Of a DNA stretch of 64,000 nucleotides, positions 54,136 through 63,232 are shown one piece after another (the stretch's first letter is position 1; each line of letters begins with the position of its first letter). The stretch spans positions 62,001 to 126,000 of the forward strand of contig NZ_MLJO01000016.1 in the NCBI RefSeq assembly GCF_001956915.1. The letters are read 5' to 3'. Origin of the DNA: Intrasporangium flavum (GTDB taxonomy: Bacteria; Actinomycetota; Actinomycetes; Actinomycetales; Dermatophilaceae). Under the pieces are notes generated by a model. That model was not told where the DNA came from. It saw only the letters and a program-made list of their open reading frames with translations, and did no database searches. The position numbers were made by a program, and so were the translations under genes.

Positions 54136-55128
54136 GTGAGCACACCCCTTGAGGTGGAACCCGGCGCAGCGTCGGCACAGCCGGAGGCGGTGGCGCAGGG
54201 CGAGCGCAAGATCGAGGGTCGCTCTCTCGGGCAGATCGCGTGGGCGCGCCTCAAGCGCGACAAGGTCGCCCTCGGCGGCGGGATCTTCGTGCTGCTCCTC
54301 ATCGTCGGTGCCATCTGCGCGCCGCTCATCGTCGGCCTGCTCGGCCACCCGCCGAACGAGTTCCACCAGGAGCTCATCGACCCGAACCTGCAGATCCCGA
54401 CGGCGCCGTACGGCGGCATGTCGTGGGACTTCCTCTTCGGCGTCGAGCCGGTCAACGGCCGCGACATCTTCAGCCGCGTCGTCTACGGCGCTCAGATCTC
54501 GCTGCTCATCGCGTTCCTCGCGACGCTGCTGTCCGTCGTCATCGGCACCATCCTCGGTGTCGTCTCCGGCTACTTCGGTGGCGTCGTCGACACCTTCATC
54601 AGCCGCACGATGGACATCTTCCTGGCCTTCCCGCTCCTCGTCTTCGCCATCGCCCTCGCCGGCGTCGTGCCCGACGAGGCGTTCGGGCTGCAGGGTGATG
54701 CCCTGCGCATCGTCGTCATCATCTTCATCATCGGCTTCTTCAACTGGCCCTACATCGGGCGCATCGTGCGCGGGCAGGCGCTGTCGCTGCGCGAGCGGGA
54801 GTTCGTCGACGCCGCGCGCAGCCTCGGCGCCCGCACGCCGCACATCCTCGCCAAGGAGGTCCTGCCCAACCTCGTGGCGCCGATCCTCGTGTACTCGACG
54901 CTGCTCATCCCGAGCAACATCCTCTTCGAGGCGGGCCTGTCCTTCCTCGGTGTCGGCGTGCAGGCCCCCCGCGCCACGTGGGGCGGCATGCTCTCCGACG
55001 CCGCGCAGTGGTACCAGATCGACCCGTGGTTCATGCTCTGGCCCGGCCTCGCGATCTTCGTGACGGTCCTGGCCTTCAACCTCTTCGGGGACGGCCTCCG
55101 GGACGCCCTCGACCCGCGGTCGCGGTAA
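54136..55128 (+). CDS. dppC: Di/oligopeptide ABC transporter permease, DppC type
   Basis: 330 residues from GTG 54136, chosen because GGAGGT lies seven bases upstream. About six membrane helices. The N-terminal cytoplasmic part is typical (SLGQIAWARLKRDKVALGGG), a periplasmic loop follows, and the EAA loop with EFVDAARSLGARTPHILAKE contacts the ATPases. GVGVQAPRATWGGMLSDA is the DppC/OppC C-terminal signature. It is the first gene of the operon, before the binding protein, which differs from the common A-B-C-D-F order. Confidence 0.92.
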   Translation: MSTPLEVEPGAASAQPEAVAQGERKIEGRSLGQIAWARLKRDKVALGGGIFVLLLIVGAICAPLIVGLLGHPPNEFHQELIDPNLQIPTAPYGGMSWDFLFGVEPVNGRDIFSRVVYGAQISLLIAFLATLLSVVIGTILGVVSGYFGGVVDTFISRTMDIFLAFPLLVFAIALAGVVPDEAFGLQGDALRIVVIIFIIGFFNWPYIGRIVRGQALSLREREFVDAARSLGARTPHILAKEVLPNLVAPILVYSTLLIPSNILFEAGLSFLGVGVQAPRATWGGMLSDAAQWYQIDPWFMLWPGLAIFVTVLAFNLFGDGLRDALDPRSR

Positions 55129-55170
55129 CCACCGCACCCGCATCCCGCAAAAGAAGGAGCGCATCCACTC

Positions 55171-56946
55171 ATGAAGAACACTCGCGTGATGGTGGTCGCG
55201 ACCGCGGCCGCCCTCGCCCTGGGACTGTCTGCCTGCGCCGGCAGCCAGACCCCGGGCACCTCCCCGAGCGGGGGTAGCGGTGGCGCCGGAGCGGCCGTGG
55301 CCGCCGACGCGGCCCTGAAGGCGGTCGTCCGACCGACCGACAAGAAGGGTGGCACCCTGCGGTTCGGCATCTCGAGCGACTGGGACTCGGTCGACACGGG
55401 CGACACCTACTACGGCCTCTCGTGGGACTTCCTGCGCAACTACGCGCGCACCCTCGTCTCCTTCAAGGCGGCGCCGGGCCAGCAGGGCAACCAGCTCGTC
55501 GGTGACCTCGCGACCGGTCTCGGCAAGCCGAGCGCCGACAACAAGACGTGGACCTACACGCTGCGCGACGGCATCAAGTTCGAGGACGGCACGCCGATCA
55601 CGAGCAAGGACATCAAGTACGGCGTCGCCCGCCAGCTGGACAAGAACACGTTCCCGAACGGCCCGACGTACTTCAACGACTTCCTCGCGGACATCCCGGC
55701 GAACTACTCGGTCTACAAGGACAAGAACCTCGATGACCTCAAGTCGATCGAGACGCCGGACGACAAGACGATCGTCTTCCACCTGAACAAGCCGTTCGCC
55801 GGCTTCGACTACTTCGCCCAGCTCCCCGCCACGGCCCCCGTGCCGCAGGCCAAGGACACGGGCACGAAGTACAAGGAGCACGTCATCGCGTCCGGCCCGT
55901 ACAAGTTCTCGGTGTACCAGACCGGCAAGCGCATCGAGCTCGTCCGCAACGACGCGTACGACCCGAAGAGCGACCCGGACACCGGCCGCAAGGCGCTGCC
56001 GGACAAGATCACCGTGGAGATCGGCGTCAACGCGGCCGACCTCGACAACCGTCTCATCGCCGGTGACCTCGACATCGACCTCGCCGGCACGGGCGTGCAG
56101 GCGGCGGCCCAGGGCAAGATCCTGGCCGACCCGTCGCTCAAGGCCAAGACGGACAACGTCGTGAGCGCGCGGACCAGCTACACGCAGATCAACAGCGACG
56201 TCGCGCCGTTCAACAACGCCGACTGCCGCAAGGCCGTCATCTTCGCCTACGACAAGACGGGCTACCAGCGCGCCTACGGCGGCAACGTCGGCGCCGACAT
56301 CGCCACCGGCCTGCTGCCCCCGGTCGTCCCGGGCTACCAGGAGATGGACCTGTACAACGCGAAGTCGAAGCCGCAGGGCGACGTCGACTCCGCGAAGGCG
56401 GCCCTGGCCAAGTGCGGCCAGCCGAACGGCTTCTCGACGAACATCTCCTACCGCCCCGAGCGGCCGAAGGAGAAGGCCACCGCCGAGTCGCTCCAGCAGG
56501 CTCTCGCCAAGGTCGGCATCAAGCTGACGCTCAAGGCCTACCCGGCCGGTGACTACTTCAAGCTGTACGCCGGCAAGCCGGACTTCGCCAAGGCCAACAA
56601 CCTCGGCCTCATGGTGATGAGCTGGGGCGCCGACTGGCCGGACGGCTTCGGCTTCCTCCAGCAGATCGTCGACAGCCGCGTCATCCGTCCCGCGGGCAAC
56701 ACCAACCTCGGCATCAAGCTGCCCGAGGTCGACAAGCTCATGGACCAGGCGCTGTCGGAGAACGACACGACCAAGCGTGAGGCCATCTGGGGCCAGATCG
56801 ACAAGGTCGTCATGGAGAACGCCCAGGTCATCCCGGGCATCTGGAACAAGGCGCTGCTGTTCCGCCCGGACACCGTGTCGAACATCTTCGTCAACGACGG
56901 CTACTCGTACTACGACTACGCCGCTGCCGGTGTCACCAACCCGTGA
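55171..56946 (+). CDS. dppA: Di/oligopeptide-binding lipoprotein, DppA type
   Basis: 591 residues. A signal peptide with lipobox LSAC (Cys20) leads to a Ser/Gly linker and an SBP family 5 fold: TLRFGISSDWDSVDTGDTYY, TWTYTLRDGIKFEDGTPITS, HVIASGPYKFSVYQTGKRIE and VMSWGADWPDGFGFLQQIVD. It binds peptides or other substrates outside the cell. AAGGAGCGC precedes the ATG. A strong hairpin follows the stop, which in such operons often protects the abundant dppA message. Confidence 0.92.
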   Translation: MKNTRVMVVATAAALALGLSACAGSQTPGTSPSGGSGGAGAAVAADAALKAVVRPTDKKGGTLRFGISSDWDSVDTGDTYYGLSWDFLRNYARTLVSFKAAPGQQGNQLVGDLATGLGKPSADNKTWTYTLRDGIKFEDGTPITSKDIKYGVARQLDKNTFPNGPTYFNDFLADIPANYSVYKDKNLDDLKSIETPDDKTIVFHLNKPFAGFDYFAQLPATAPVPQAKDTGTKYKEHVIASGPYKFSVYQTGKRIELVRNDAYDPKSDPDTGRKALPDKITVEIGVNAADLDNRLIAGDLDIDLAGTGVQAAAQGKILADPSLKAKTDNVVSARTSYTQINSDVAPFNNADCRKAVIFAYDKTGYQRAYGGNVGADIATGLLPPVVPGYQEMDLYNAKSKPQGDVDSAKAALAKCGQPNGFSTNISYRPERPKEKATAESLQQALAKVGIKLTLKAYPAGDYFKLYAGKPDFAKANNLGLMVMSWGADWPDGFGFLQQIVDSRVIRPAGNTNLGIKLPEVDKLMDQALSENDTTKREAIWGQIDKVVMENAQVIPGIWNKALLFRPDTVSNIFVNDGYSYYDYAAAGVTNP

Positions 56947-56954
56947 CCCGCTGC

Positions 56955-56988
56955 GTCCGGCGTCGGTCCCCCGGGACTGACGCCGGAC
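56955..56988 (+). promoter_or_regulatory. Hairpin after dppA
   Basis: A 15-base-pair stem with one G-U pair (56955-56969 with 56974-56988), nine bases after the dppA stop. There is no U-tract; it is more likely an RNA-stabilising or partial-termination structure than a full terminator, because dppB-D-F follow. Confidence 0.65.
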
Positions 56989-57031
56989 CCGCCGGGCCGA
57001 CCTCCTTCCACCGAAAGTAGGTGAAGGCGTA

Positions 57032-57071
57032 GGTGCGGTGGCGGACGGTCACCACCGTCCGCCACCGCACC
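57032..57071 (+). promoter_or_regulatory. Perfect 18-bp hairpin before the dppB start
   Basis: Arms 57032-57049 and 57054-57071 with a four-base loop (CACC), ending 13 bases before the dppB GTG. No Shine-Dalgarno lies between the hairpin and the GTG; the nearest (GTAGGTGAAGG) is upstream of the hairpin, at about 57017-57027. Confidence 0.75.
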
Positions 57072-57084
57072 CGGCCGCCCCACA

Positions 57085-58098
57085 GTGCTGACGTACCTCA
57101 TCCGCAGGCTCCTCGGAGCCATCCTGCTGCTCGCCATCGTGAGCGCGGTCGTCTTCGTCATCTTCTTCCTCGTGCCCCGCATCGGCGGGGCCACTGCCGA
57201 CGACCTCGCCTCGCGCTACGTCGGCAAGAGCGCCGGTCAGGCGCAGATCCACGAGACCGCGGTCCGGCTCGGCTTCACCGACCCGATCTACGTTCAGTAC
57301 GGACGCTTCGTCAAGGGCATCGTCGCCGGCGCCGACTACAACACCGGCGCAGGCACCGACCACTGCCCCGCACCGTGCCTCGGCTACTCCTTCATCACCC
57401 AGAACCCGGTGCTGCCGGACATCCTCGACCGGTTGCCCGTCACCGCGATCCTCGCGGCCGGGGCCGCGGTCCTCTGGCTCATCGGCGGCGTCGGCACGGG
57501 TGTCATCTCGGCGCTCAAGCGCGGCTCGATCCTGGACCGCACCTTCATGGGCATCGCCCTCGCCGGCGTCTCCCTGCCGATCTTCTTCACCGGCCTGCTG
57601 TCGCTGACGATCTTCAGCTACGGCCTCAAGTGGACCTACGCCGGCGGCGCCAGCCCCATGGACGCGACCAGTCCCCTCGACCTCGTCCACCGGATGCTCC
57701 TGCCGTGGATCACCCTGGCCTTCCTCTACGCCGCGAGCTACGCCCGCCTCACCCGCGCCGGCATGCTCGAGACGATGAACGAGGACTACATCCGCACGGC
57801 CCGGGCCAAGGGCCTCAAGGAGCGCGACGTCGTCACCAAGCACGGCCTGCGCTCGGCCCTGACGCCGATCCTCACGATCTTCGGCCTCGACCTCGGCCTG
57901 CTGCTCGGCGGCGCCGTCCTGACCGAGACGACGTTCTCGCTGCAGGGCATCGGCTACTACGCCGTCCAGGCCATCACGAACAACGACCTCCCCAAGGTCC
58001 TCGGTGTGACGCTGTTCGGCGCGGTGTTCGTCATCCTCGCCAACCTCATCGTCGACCTCCTGTACGCCGCCGTCGACCCCAGGGTGCGCACCTCATGA
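57085..58098 (+). CDS. dppB: Di/oligopeptide ABC transporter permease, DppB type
   Basis: 337 residues from GTG 57085; no other in-frame start follows the stop at 57022. It begins LTYLIRRLLGAILLLAIVSA, has about six membrane helices, and the EAA loop GMLETMNEDYIRTARAKGLK. The last segment is LTETTFSLQGIGYYAVQAIT. The unusual start context (hairpin, no nearby Shine-Dalgarno) suggests controlled translation relative to dppA. Its stop overlaps the dppD start by four bases. Confidence 0.92.
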   Translation: MLTYLIRRLLGAILLLAIVSAVVFVIFFLVPRIGGATADDLASRYVGKSAGQAQIHETAVRLGFTDPIYVQYGRFVKGIVAGADYNTGAGTDHCPAPCLGYSFITQNPVLPDILDRLPVTAILAAGAAVLWLIGGVGTGVISALKRGSILDRTFMGIALAGVSLPIFFTGLLSLTIFSYGLKWTYAGGASPMDATSPLDLVHRMLLPWITLAFLYAASYARLTRAGMLETMNEDYIRTARAKGLKERDVVTKHGLRSALTPILTIFGLDLGLLLGGAVLTETTFSLQGIGYYAVQAITNNDLPKVLGVTLFGAVFVILANLIVDLLYAAVDPRVRTS

Positions 58099-59252
58099 GC
58101 CAGACCACCGACAACAGCACCGGCCGGACGGCCGACCGGAAGACCGACGGGTCCGCGGACGCGCCCAAGGGTCGCGGCCGCAAGGCCTCGGTCAACACCC
58201 TCGACGGCATCGGCGGCCTCGGTGCCCCCGCGCCCGACGCGTTCCTGTCGGTCCGCGACCTGCGCGTGCACTTCCCCACCGACGACGGCATCGTCAAGTC
58301 GGTCGACGGCCTGTCCTTCGACCTCGCCCGGGGCAAGACCCTCGGCATCGTCGGCGAGTCCGGCTCGGGCAAGAGCGTCACGAGCATGTCGATCATGGGC
58401 CTGCACAAGCCCGGCACGGTCCGCATGACCGGCTCGATCCGCCTCGACGGCACCGAGCTCGTCGGCGCCAAGCCCGACACCGTGCGGCTCCTGCGCGGCA
58501 AGAAGATGGCGATGATCTTCCAGGACCCGCTGTCGGCGATGCACCCGTTCTACACGGTGGGCCACCAGATCATCGAGGCCTACAAGATCCACAACAAGGT
58601 CAGCACGTCGGTGGCCAAGAAGCACGCCATCGACATGCTCGGCCGGGTCGGCATCCCCCAGCCTGCGAGCCGCGTCGACGACTACCCGCACCAGTTCTCC
58701 GGCGGCATGCGCCAGCGCGCCATGATCGCCATGGCGCTGTCCTGCGACCCCGACCTGCTCATCGCCGACGAGCCGACGACGGCCCTCGACGTCACCGTGC
58801 AGGCGCAGATCCTCGACCTCGTCCGCGACCTGCAGGCCGAGTTCAACTCGGCCGTCGTCATCATCACCCACGACCTCGGCGTCGTGGCCGAGCTCTCCGA
58901 CGACATCATGGTCATGTACGCCGGGCGCTCGGTGGAGTACGCGGCCTCGACCGAGGTGTTCGAGCGGCCGCAGCACCCCTACACCTGGGGCCTGCTCGGC
59001 TCGATGCCGCGCCTGGACCGGGAGCGCACCGACCGCCTGCGGCCGATCAAGGGCACGCCGCCCAGCCTCATCAACGTGCCCTCCGGGTGTCCGTTCCACC
59101 CGCGCTGCGCCTACCGCGACCGCACCGAGGGTCGCAGCGAGACCGTGCGCCCGCCCTTCGCCGAGTCCCTGCCCCGGCACTGGGCGGCCTGCCACCTCTC
59201 CGTGGACGAGCGCCGGTCCATCTGGGAGAACGAGATCAGGCCGACCCTGTGA
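58095..59252 (+). CDS. dppD: Di/oligopeptide ABC transporter ATPase, DppD type
   Basis: 385 residues; ATG overlaps the dppB stop by four bases. Walker [21 protein letters not shown], signature [20 protein letters not shown], Walker [21 protein letters not shown]. The C-terminal Cys pattern [12 protein letters not shown], later WAACHL, belongs to the oligo/dipeptide subfamily and may hold an Fe-S cluster or zinc. The N-terminal 45 residues are an extra disordered stretch. Confidence 0.93.
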   Translation: MSQTTDNSTGRTADRKTDGSADAPKGRGRKASVNTLDGIGGLGAPAPDAFLSVRDLRVHFPTDDGIVKSVDGLSFDLARGKTLGIVGESGSGKSVTSMSIMGLHKPGTVRMTGSIRLDGTELVGAKPDTVRLLRGKKMAMIFQDPLSAMHPFYTVGHQIIEAYKIHNKVSTSVAKKHAIDMLGRVGIPQPASRVDDYPHQFSGGMRQRAMIAMALSCDPDLLIADEPTTALDVTVQAQILDLVRDLQAEFNSAVVIITHDLGVVAELSDDIMVMYAGRSVEYAASTEVFERPQHPYTWGLLGSMPRLDRERTDRLRPIKGTPPSLINVPSGCPFHPRCAYRDRTEGRSETVRPPFAESLPRHWAACHLSVDERRSIWENEIRPTL

Positions 59253-59346
59253 GCACCCGACCGAGCGCACCGACGGGCGCCCGCGCACGCAGCGGCGCGA
59301 CCGTCCCTTCCAGCGCGTCCAGCGCACCGACCCGAGGAGCCGCAGC

Positions 59347-60615
59347 GTGACCGCCTCCCCCGCCACCGCACCGACGCCGGCCTCCACGACGTCCGAGCCG
59401 CTGCTCAAGGTCACCGACCTGACCAAGCACTTCCCGATCCGGCGCGGGCTGCTCCAGCGCGTCGTCGGCGCCGTGCGTGCCGTCGACGGCCTCAACTTCG
59501 AGGTGTCCAAGGGCGAGACGCTCTCGCTCGTCGGCGAGTCCGGCTGCGGCAAGACGACCACCGGCCGGATGCTGACGCGTCTGCTCGAGCCCACCAAGGG
59601 CGAGATCCTCTTCGAGGGCCGCGACATCACCCACGCGTCGGTCGGCCAGATGCGCCCGCTGCGGCGCGACGTGCAGATGATCTTCCAGGACCCCTACGGC
59701 AGCCTCAACCCGAGGCACACCGTCGGCACGATCGTCGGCAAGCCGTTCCGCCTGCAGAACGTCAAGACCGAGCACGGCATCAAGCGCGAGGTGCAGGGAC
59801 TGCTCGAGCTCGTCGGCCTCAACCCGGAGCACTACAACCGCTACCCGCACGAGTTCTCCGGCGGCCAGCGCCAGCGCATCGGCATCGCCCGCTCGCTCGC
59901 CCTCAAGCCGAAGCTCATCGTCGCCGACGAGCCGGTGTCGGCCCTCGACGTCTCGATCCAGGCGCAGGTCATCAACCTGCTCGAGGACCTGCAGGACGAG
60001 CTCGGCCTCACCTACGTCGTCATCGCGCACGACCTGTCGGTGGTGCGGCACATGAGCGACCGCGTCGCGGTGATGTACCTCGGCAACCTCGTCGAGATCG
60101 CCGACCGCGACGAGCTCTACGCCCGCCCGATGCACCCGTACACGACGGCCCTCATGTCGGCGGTCCCGATCCCCGACCCGTCGCGTCGTGGCCGCACCGA
60201 GCGGATCCGGCTCGAGGGCGACGTGCCCAGCCCGATCTCGCCGCCGCCGGCCTGCCGCTTCCACACCCGCTGCTGGAAGGCCCAGGAGGTCTGCAAGACC
60301 GAGACGCCGCCGCTCGTCGAGCTGGCGCCCGGGCACGCCGTGGCCTGCCACTTCCCGGAGAACGTCGACCTGCCCGACCCCGCCGTGCGCCCGGGGGCGT
60401 CGTCGCCGCTGCAGGCGGCCGCCGCCGAGCTCTCGCCCGGGGGCGAGGTGCCCCACGACGACGCGTCCCGCGACGCCCCGCGCGTCATCCCGCTCGACGC
60501 GTCCCGCGAGGACGCGCCCGTCGACGCGCCCGAGCGCACCGACGCGTCAGGTGACGCGCCCGGTGACGTGCCCGACGACGCACCCGGTGGCCCCTCGAAG
60601 CCCGAGGACGCCTGA
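59347..60615 (+). CDS. dppF: Di/oligopeptide ABC transporter ATPase, DppF type, with long acidic tail
   Basis: 422 residues, GTG start after GAGGAG. Walker [22 protein letters not shown]-loop [17 protein letters not shown], signature [20 protein letters not shown], Walker [21 protein letters not shown]. The subfamily Cys cluster is [14 protein letters not shown] and ACHF. After about residue 345 the chain adds about 75 residues rich in Asp, Ala and Pro ([20 protein letters not shown]), absent in most DppF. It lies 94 bases after dppD. Confidence 0.93.
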   Translation: MTASPATAPTPASTTSEPLLKVTDLTKHFPIRRGLLQRVVGAVRAVDGLNFEVSKGETLSLVGESGCGKTTTGRMLTRLLEPTKGEILFEGRDITHASVGQMRPLRRDVQMIFQDPYGSLNPRHTVGTIVGKPFRLQNVKTEHGIKREVQGLLELVGLNPEHYNRYPHEFSGGQRQRIGIARSLALKPKLIVADEPVSALDVSIQAQVINLLEDLQDELGLTYVVIAHDLSVVRHMSDRVAVMYLGNLVEIADRDELYARPMHPYTTALMSAVPIPDPSRRGRTERIRLEGDVPSPISPPPACRFHTRCWKAQEVCKTETPPLVELAPGHAVACHFPENVDLPDPAVRPGASSPLQAAAAELSPGGEVPHDDASRDAPRVIPLDASREDAPVDAPERTDASGDAPGDVPDDAPGGPSKPEDA

Positions 60616-60635
60616 CACCACCCGCGTCCCGGTCC

Positions 60636-60674
60636 ACGGAGCAGCCCGTCCCACGGTGGGACGGGCTGCTCCGT
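60636..60674 (+). terminator. Terminator of the dpp operon
   Basis: A perfect 18-base-pair stem (60636-60653 with 60657-60674) and a three-base loop, 20 bases after the dppF stop, followed by CGTTG. Confidence 0.85.
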
Positions 60675-60710
60675 CGTTGCGGGGCCGGAGGGAAGCAAAC
60701 GCGTCGCGTC

Positions 60711-61436
60711 GTGGTTGAGCGGGACATGCTCGTGGAGATCTGGTCGGACATCGCCTGCCCCTGGTGCTACATCGGCAAGCGCCGGTTCGAGAAGGCGCTC
60801 GCCGCGTTCCCGCACCGGGACACCGTCGAGGTGCGGTGGCGCAGCTACCAGCTCGACCCGTCCCTGCCCGAGCACCACGACGGCACCGAGCTCGACTACC
60901 TCGTCTCGCGCAAGGGCATGTCGCCCGAGCAGGTGCGGGCCATGTTCGACCACGTCACGCAGGTGGCGGCCGAGGAGGGGCTCGCCTACGACTTCGACCG
61001 CGTCGTCGTCGCCAACAGCCTGCCCGGCCACGAGCTGCTCCACCTCGCCAGGGCCCACGGCGTCGGTGACGCCGTGAAGGAGGCGCTCCTGTCGGCGCAC
61101 TTCGAGCACGGGGAGGACATCGGCGACCGTGCCGTCCTCGTGAGGGTCGGCACCGACGCCGGCCTGGCCGCCGAGGACGTCGAGCGCGCCCTCGACGAGC
61201 ACACCCACCTCGACGCCGTCCGCGCCGACGTCGCCGACGCACAGCGCCTCGGGATCCGGGGCGTGCCGTTCTTCGTCCTCGACGGGAAGTACGGCGTCTC
61301 GGGCGCGCAGCCGACCGAGCTGTTCACCCAGGCCCTCGAGCAGGTGTGGCGCGAGTCCGAGCCGCTCGTCATGGTCGGTCCGACCGACCCCGCCGAGGGC
61401 GCCGACGCGTGCGGACCCGACGGCTGCGCCGTCTGA
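60711..61436 (+). CDS. DsbA-family oxidoreductase, FrnE-like
   Basis: 241 residues from GTG 60711; ATG 60726 is an equally likely start. Thioredoxin fold with active site SDIACPWCYIGKRR (Cys-Pro-Trp-Cys), helical insert at about 45-170 and cis-Pro region LGIRGVPFFVLDGKYGVSGA. No signal peptide, so it acts in the cytoplasm. The tail GADACGPDGC has two more Cys, as in other FrnE-like proteins, and may shuttle disulfides. The function is not specific; FrnE relatives act in stress defence and polyketide routes. Confidence 0.88.
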   Translation: MVERDMLVEIWSDIACPWCYIGKRRFEKALAAFPHRDTVEVRWRSYQLDPSLPEHHDGTELDYLVSRKGMSPEQVRAMFDHVTQVAAEEGLAYDFDRVVVANSLPGHELLHLARAHGVGDAVKEALLSAHFEHGEDIGDRAVLVRVGTDAGLAAEDVERALDEHTHLDAVRADVADAQRLGIRGVPFFVLDGKYGVSGAQPTELFTQALEQVWRESEPLVMVGPTDPAEGADACGPDGCAV

Positions 61437-61443
61437 GGAGCCG

Positions 61444-62115
61444 TCAGGCCATCGCGGCGACGAACGGCGCGACCGGCGAGAGGCGCAGCACCTCGTCGAG
61501 CCGCCGCGTCACCGTGGTCGGGCCCTCGACGAGCACCGATCCCGCGCGCAGCGCGACCGGCAGCGGCACCCGCCCGAGCCACACGGCGTAGAGCGAGGAC
61601 ACGTCCGAGCTGATCGTCACGTCGACGGGGAATCCGGGGTCGCTCATGCACACCGACGGGACCCCGTGGTCGACGAGGATCCAGAACCGGCGGGCGTCGT
61701 CGGCGAAGCGCAGGTGCAGCACGTGGCGCTCCCCCGGCAGGCCCGAGGTGTCGACCCGCGTGTGCATCCACCACACGAGCAGCTGCGCGTCGAGCTCCTC
61801 GGGCTCGGGGTCGCCGAACTGGTAGCGGGCGCCCCACTCGGCGAGGCCGAAGACGAGCGGCTCGAGGGCGCGCCCCGCGGCGGTCAGCACGTAGTGCTGG
61901 CCGTGCCGCTCGAGGACGCCGTGCCGCTCGAGGTGGCGCAGGCGCTTGGCCAGCAGGGTCCGCGACAGGCCCGGCAGGCCGCGGGCGAGGTCGCTGAAGC
62001 GCGTCGCGCCGACGATCATGTCGCGCACGATGAGCAGCGTCCACCGCTCCCCCACGACGTCGAGCGTGCGCGAGATCGGGCAGTACTGCCCGGCGCCTGG
62101 ATCGTGCGTCCCCAT
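61444..62115 (-). CDS. HxlR-type transcriptional regulator with C-terminal sterol-carrier-like domain
   Basis: 223 residues from ATG 62115 (GGAGGTGTTGC before it). The winged helix is at about residues 8-100: YCPISRTLDVVGERWTLLIV, LLAKRLRHLERHGVLERHGQ, and the family Cys is in QYCPISR. The C-terminal about 100 residues (FADDARRFWILVDHGVPSVC and after) look like an SCP2-type ligand-binding domain, found in part of the family. It is divergent from a methyltransferase gene, 185 bases away, its likely target. Confidence 0.85.
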   Translation of the reverse strand: MGTHDPGAGQYCPISRTLDVVGERWTLLIVRDMIVGATRFSDLARGLPGLSRTLLAKRLRHLERHGVLERHGQHYVLTAAGRALEPLVFGLAEWGARYQFGDPEPEELDAQLLVWWMHTRVDTSGLPGERHVLHLRFADDARRFWILVDHGVPSVCMSDPGFPVDVTISSDVSSLYAVWLGRVPLPVALRAGSVLVEGPTTVTRRLDEVLRLSPVAPFVAAMA

Positions 62116-62300
62116 GCAACACCTCCGTGCCACCTCCGGCCCCCGGGCCCGGGCCGTGCGGCCCGCGGCCCCACCCAGTATCGGTCCCGGACGTGTACCG
62201 CGTCAGTCCATCTTCTGGACTGACGCCGGCCCGGGCCCGCGCCGGACAGTGGACGGCAGAGGGCCGGCGACCGCGCCGGCCCGGCACCGGAGGAACCACC

Positions 62301-63185
62301 ATGACGACGAGCACGACCAGCACCACCGGCACGACGAGCACCACCCGCGCCACCGGCACGACCCCCGCGACACCCGACCCCGCGGACGCCGCCGTCAAGG
62401 CCCGTCACGCGACGATGTGGGGGCTCGGCGACTACGCCGCCGTCGCCCGCGACGTCATCCCCGAGCTCGGCAGCACCATCGTCGACGCGGCGGGGGTGGC
62501 GCGCGGCGACCGCGTCCTCGACGTGGCCGCCGGCACCGGCAACGCGACGCTGCCCGCCGCCCGCATCGGAGCCCGCGTGGTCGCCGCCGACCTCGCGCCG
62601 GCCCTCGTCGACGTCGGGCGCCGCGCCACCGCCGACGCCGGCCTCGACGTCGAGTGGCACGTCGCCGACGCCGAGGCGCTGCCCTTCCCCGACGCGTCCT
62701 TCGACGTCGTGCTCTCGTGCGTCGGCGTCATGTTCGCGCCGCACCACGAGCGCTCGTCCGCCGAGCTGCTGCGCGTCACCCGACCGGAGGGCCGGATCGC
62801 GCTGCTCAGCTGGACCCCGTCCGGGTTCATCGGCCGGCTCTTCGGCGTCATGAAGCCGTTCGCGCCGCCGCCCCCGCCCGGCGCGAGCCCGGCGCCGCTC
62901 TGGGGCGACGAGTCACACGTGCGCTCGCTGCTCGGCGACGGCGTCACCGGCGTCGAGGCCACCCGGGCGCTGCTCGACGTGCGGTTCGACTCTCCCGAGG
63001 CGTTCCGCGACTTCTTCAAGACGGCCTACGGGCCGACGGTCGCGACGTACCGCTCCATCGCCGAGGACGCCGACCGCGTCGCGGCCCTCGACGCCGGGCT
63101 GGCCGACCTCGCCCGCGAGGCCACCGACGCCGACGGCCTGATGCGCTGGGAGTACCTGCTGCTCACGGCGCGGCGCGCCGGCTGA
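62301..63185 (+). CDS. Class I SAM-dependent methyltransferase
   Basis: 294 residues; ATG with GGAGGAACC before it. The N-terminal 25 residues are a Thr/Ser run (TTSTTSTTGTTSTT). The methyltransferase core is UbiE-like: VLDVAAGTGNATLPAARIGA for SAM, VVAADLAPALVDVGRR, LPFPDASFDVVLSCVGVMFA and ELLRVTRPEGRIALLSWTPS. The substrate is unknown. It is probably controlled by the divergent HxlR regulator; the 185 bases between hold no clear -35/-10 pair. Confidence 0.86.
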   Translation: MTTSTTSTTGTTSTTRATGTTPATPDPADAAVKARHATMWGLGDYAAVARDVIPELGSTIVDAAGVARGDRVLDVAAGTGNATLPAARIGARVVAADLAPALVDVGRRATADAGLDVEWHVADAEALPFPDASFDVVLSCVGVMFAPHHERSSAELLRVTRPEGRIALLSWTPSGFIGRLFGVMKPFAPPPPPGASPAPLWGDESHVRSLLGDGVTGVEATRALLDVRFDSPEAFRDFFKTAYGPTVATYRSIAEDADRVAALDAGLADLAREATDADGLMRWEYLLLTARRAG

Positions 63186-63232
63186 GCCCCGGCCGCCGCC
63201 GGGGGCCACCTCGGGACCTGCTCAGGTCCTGC

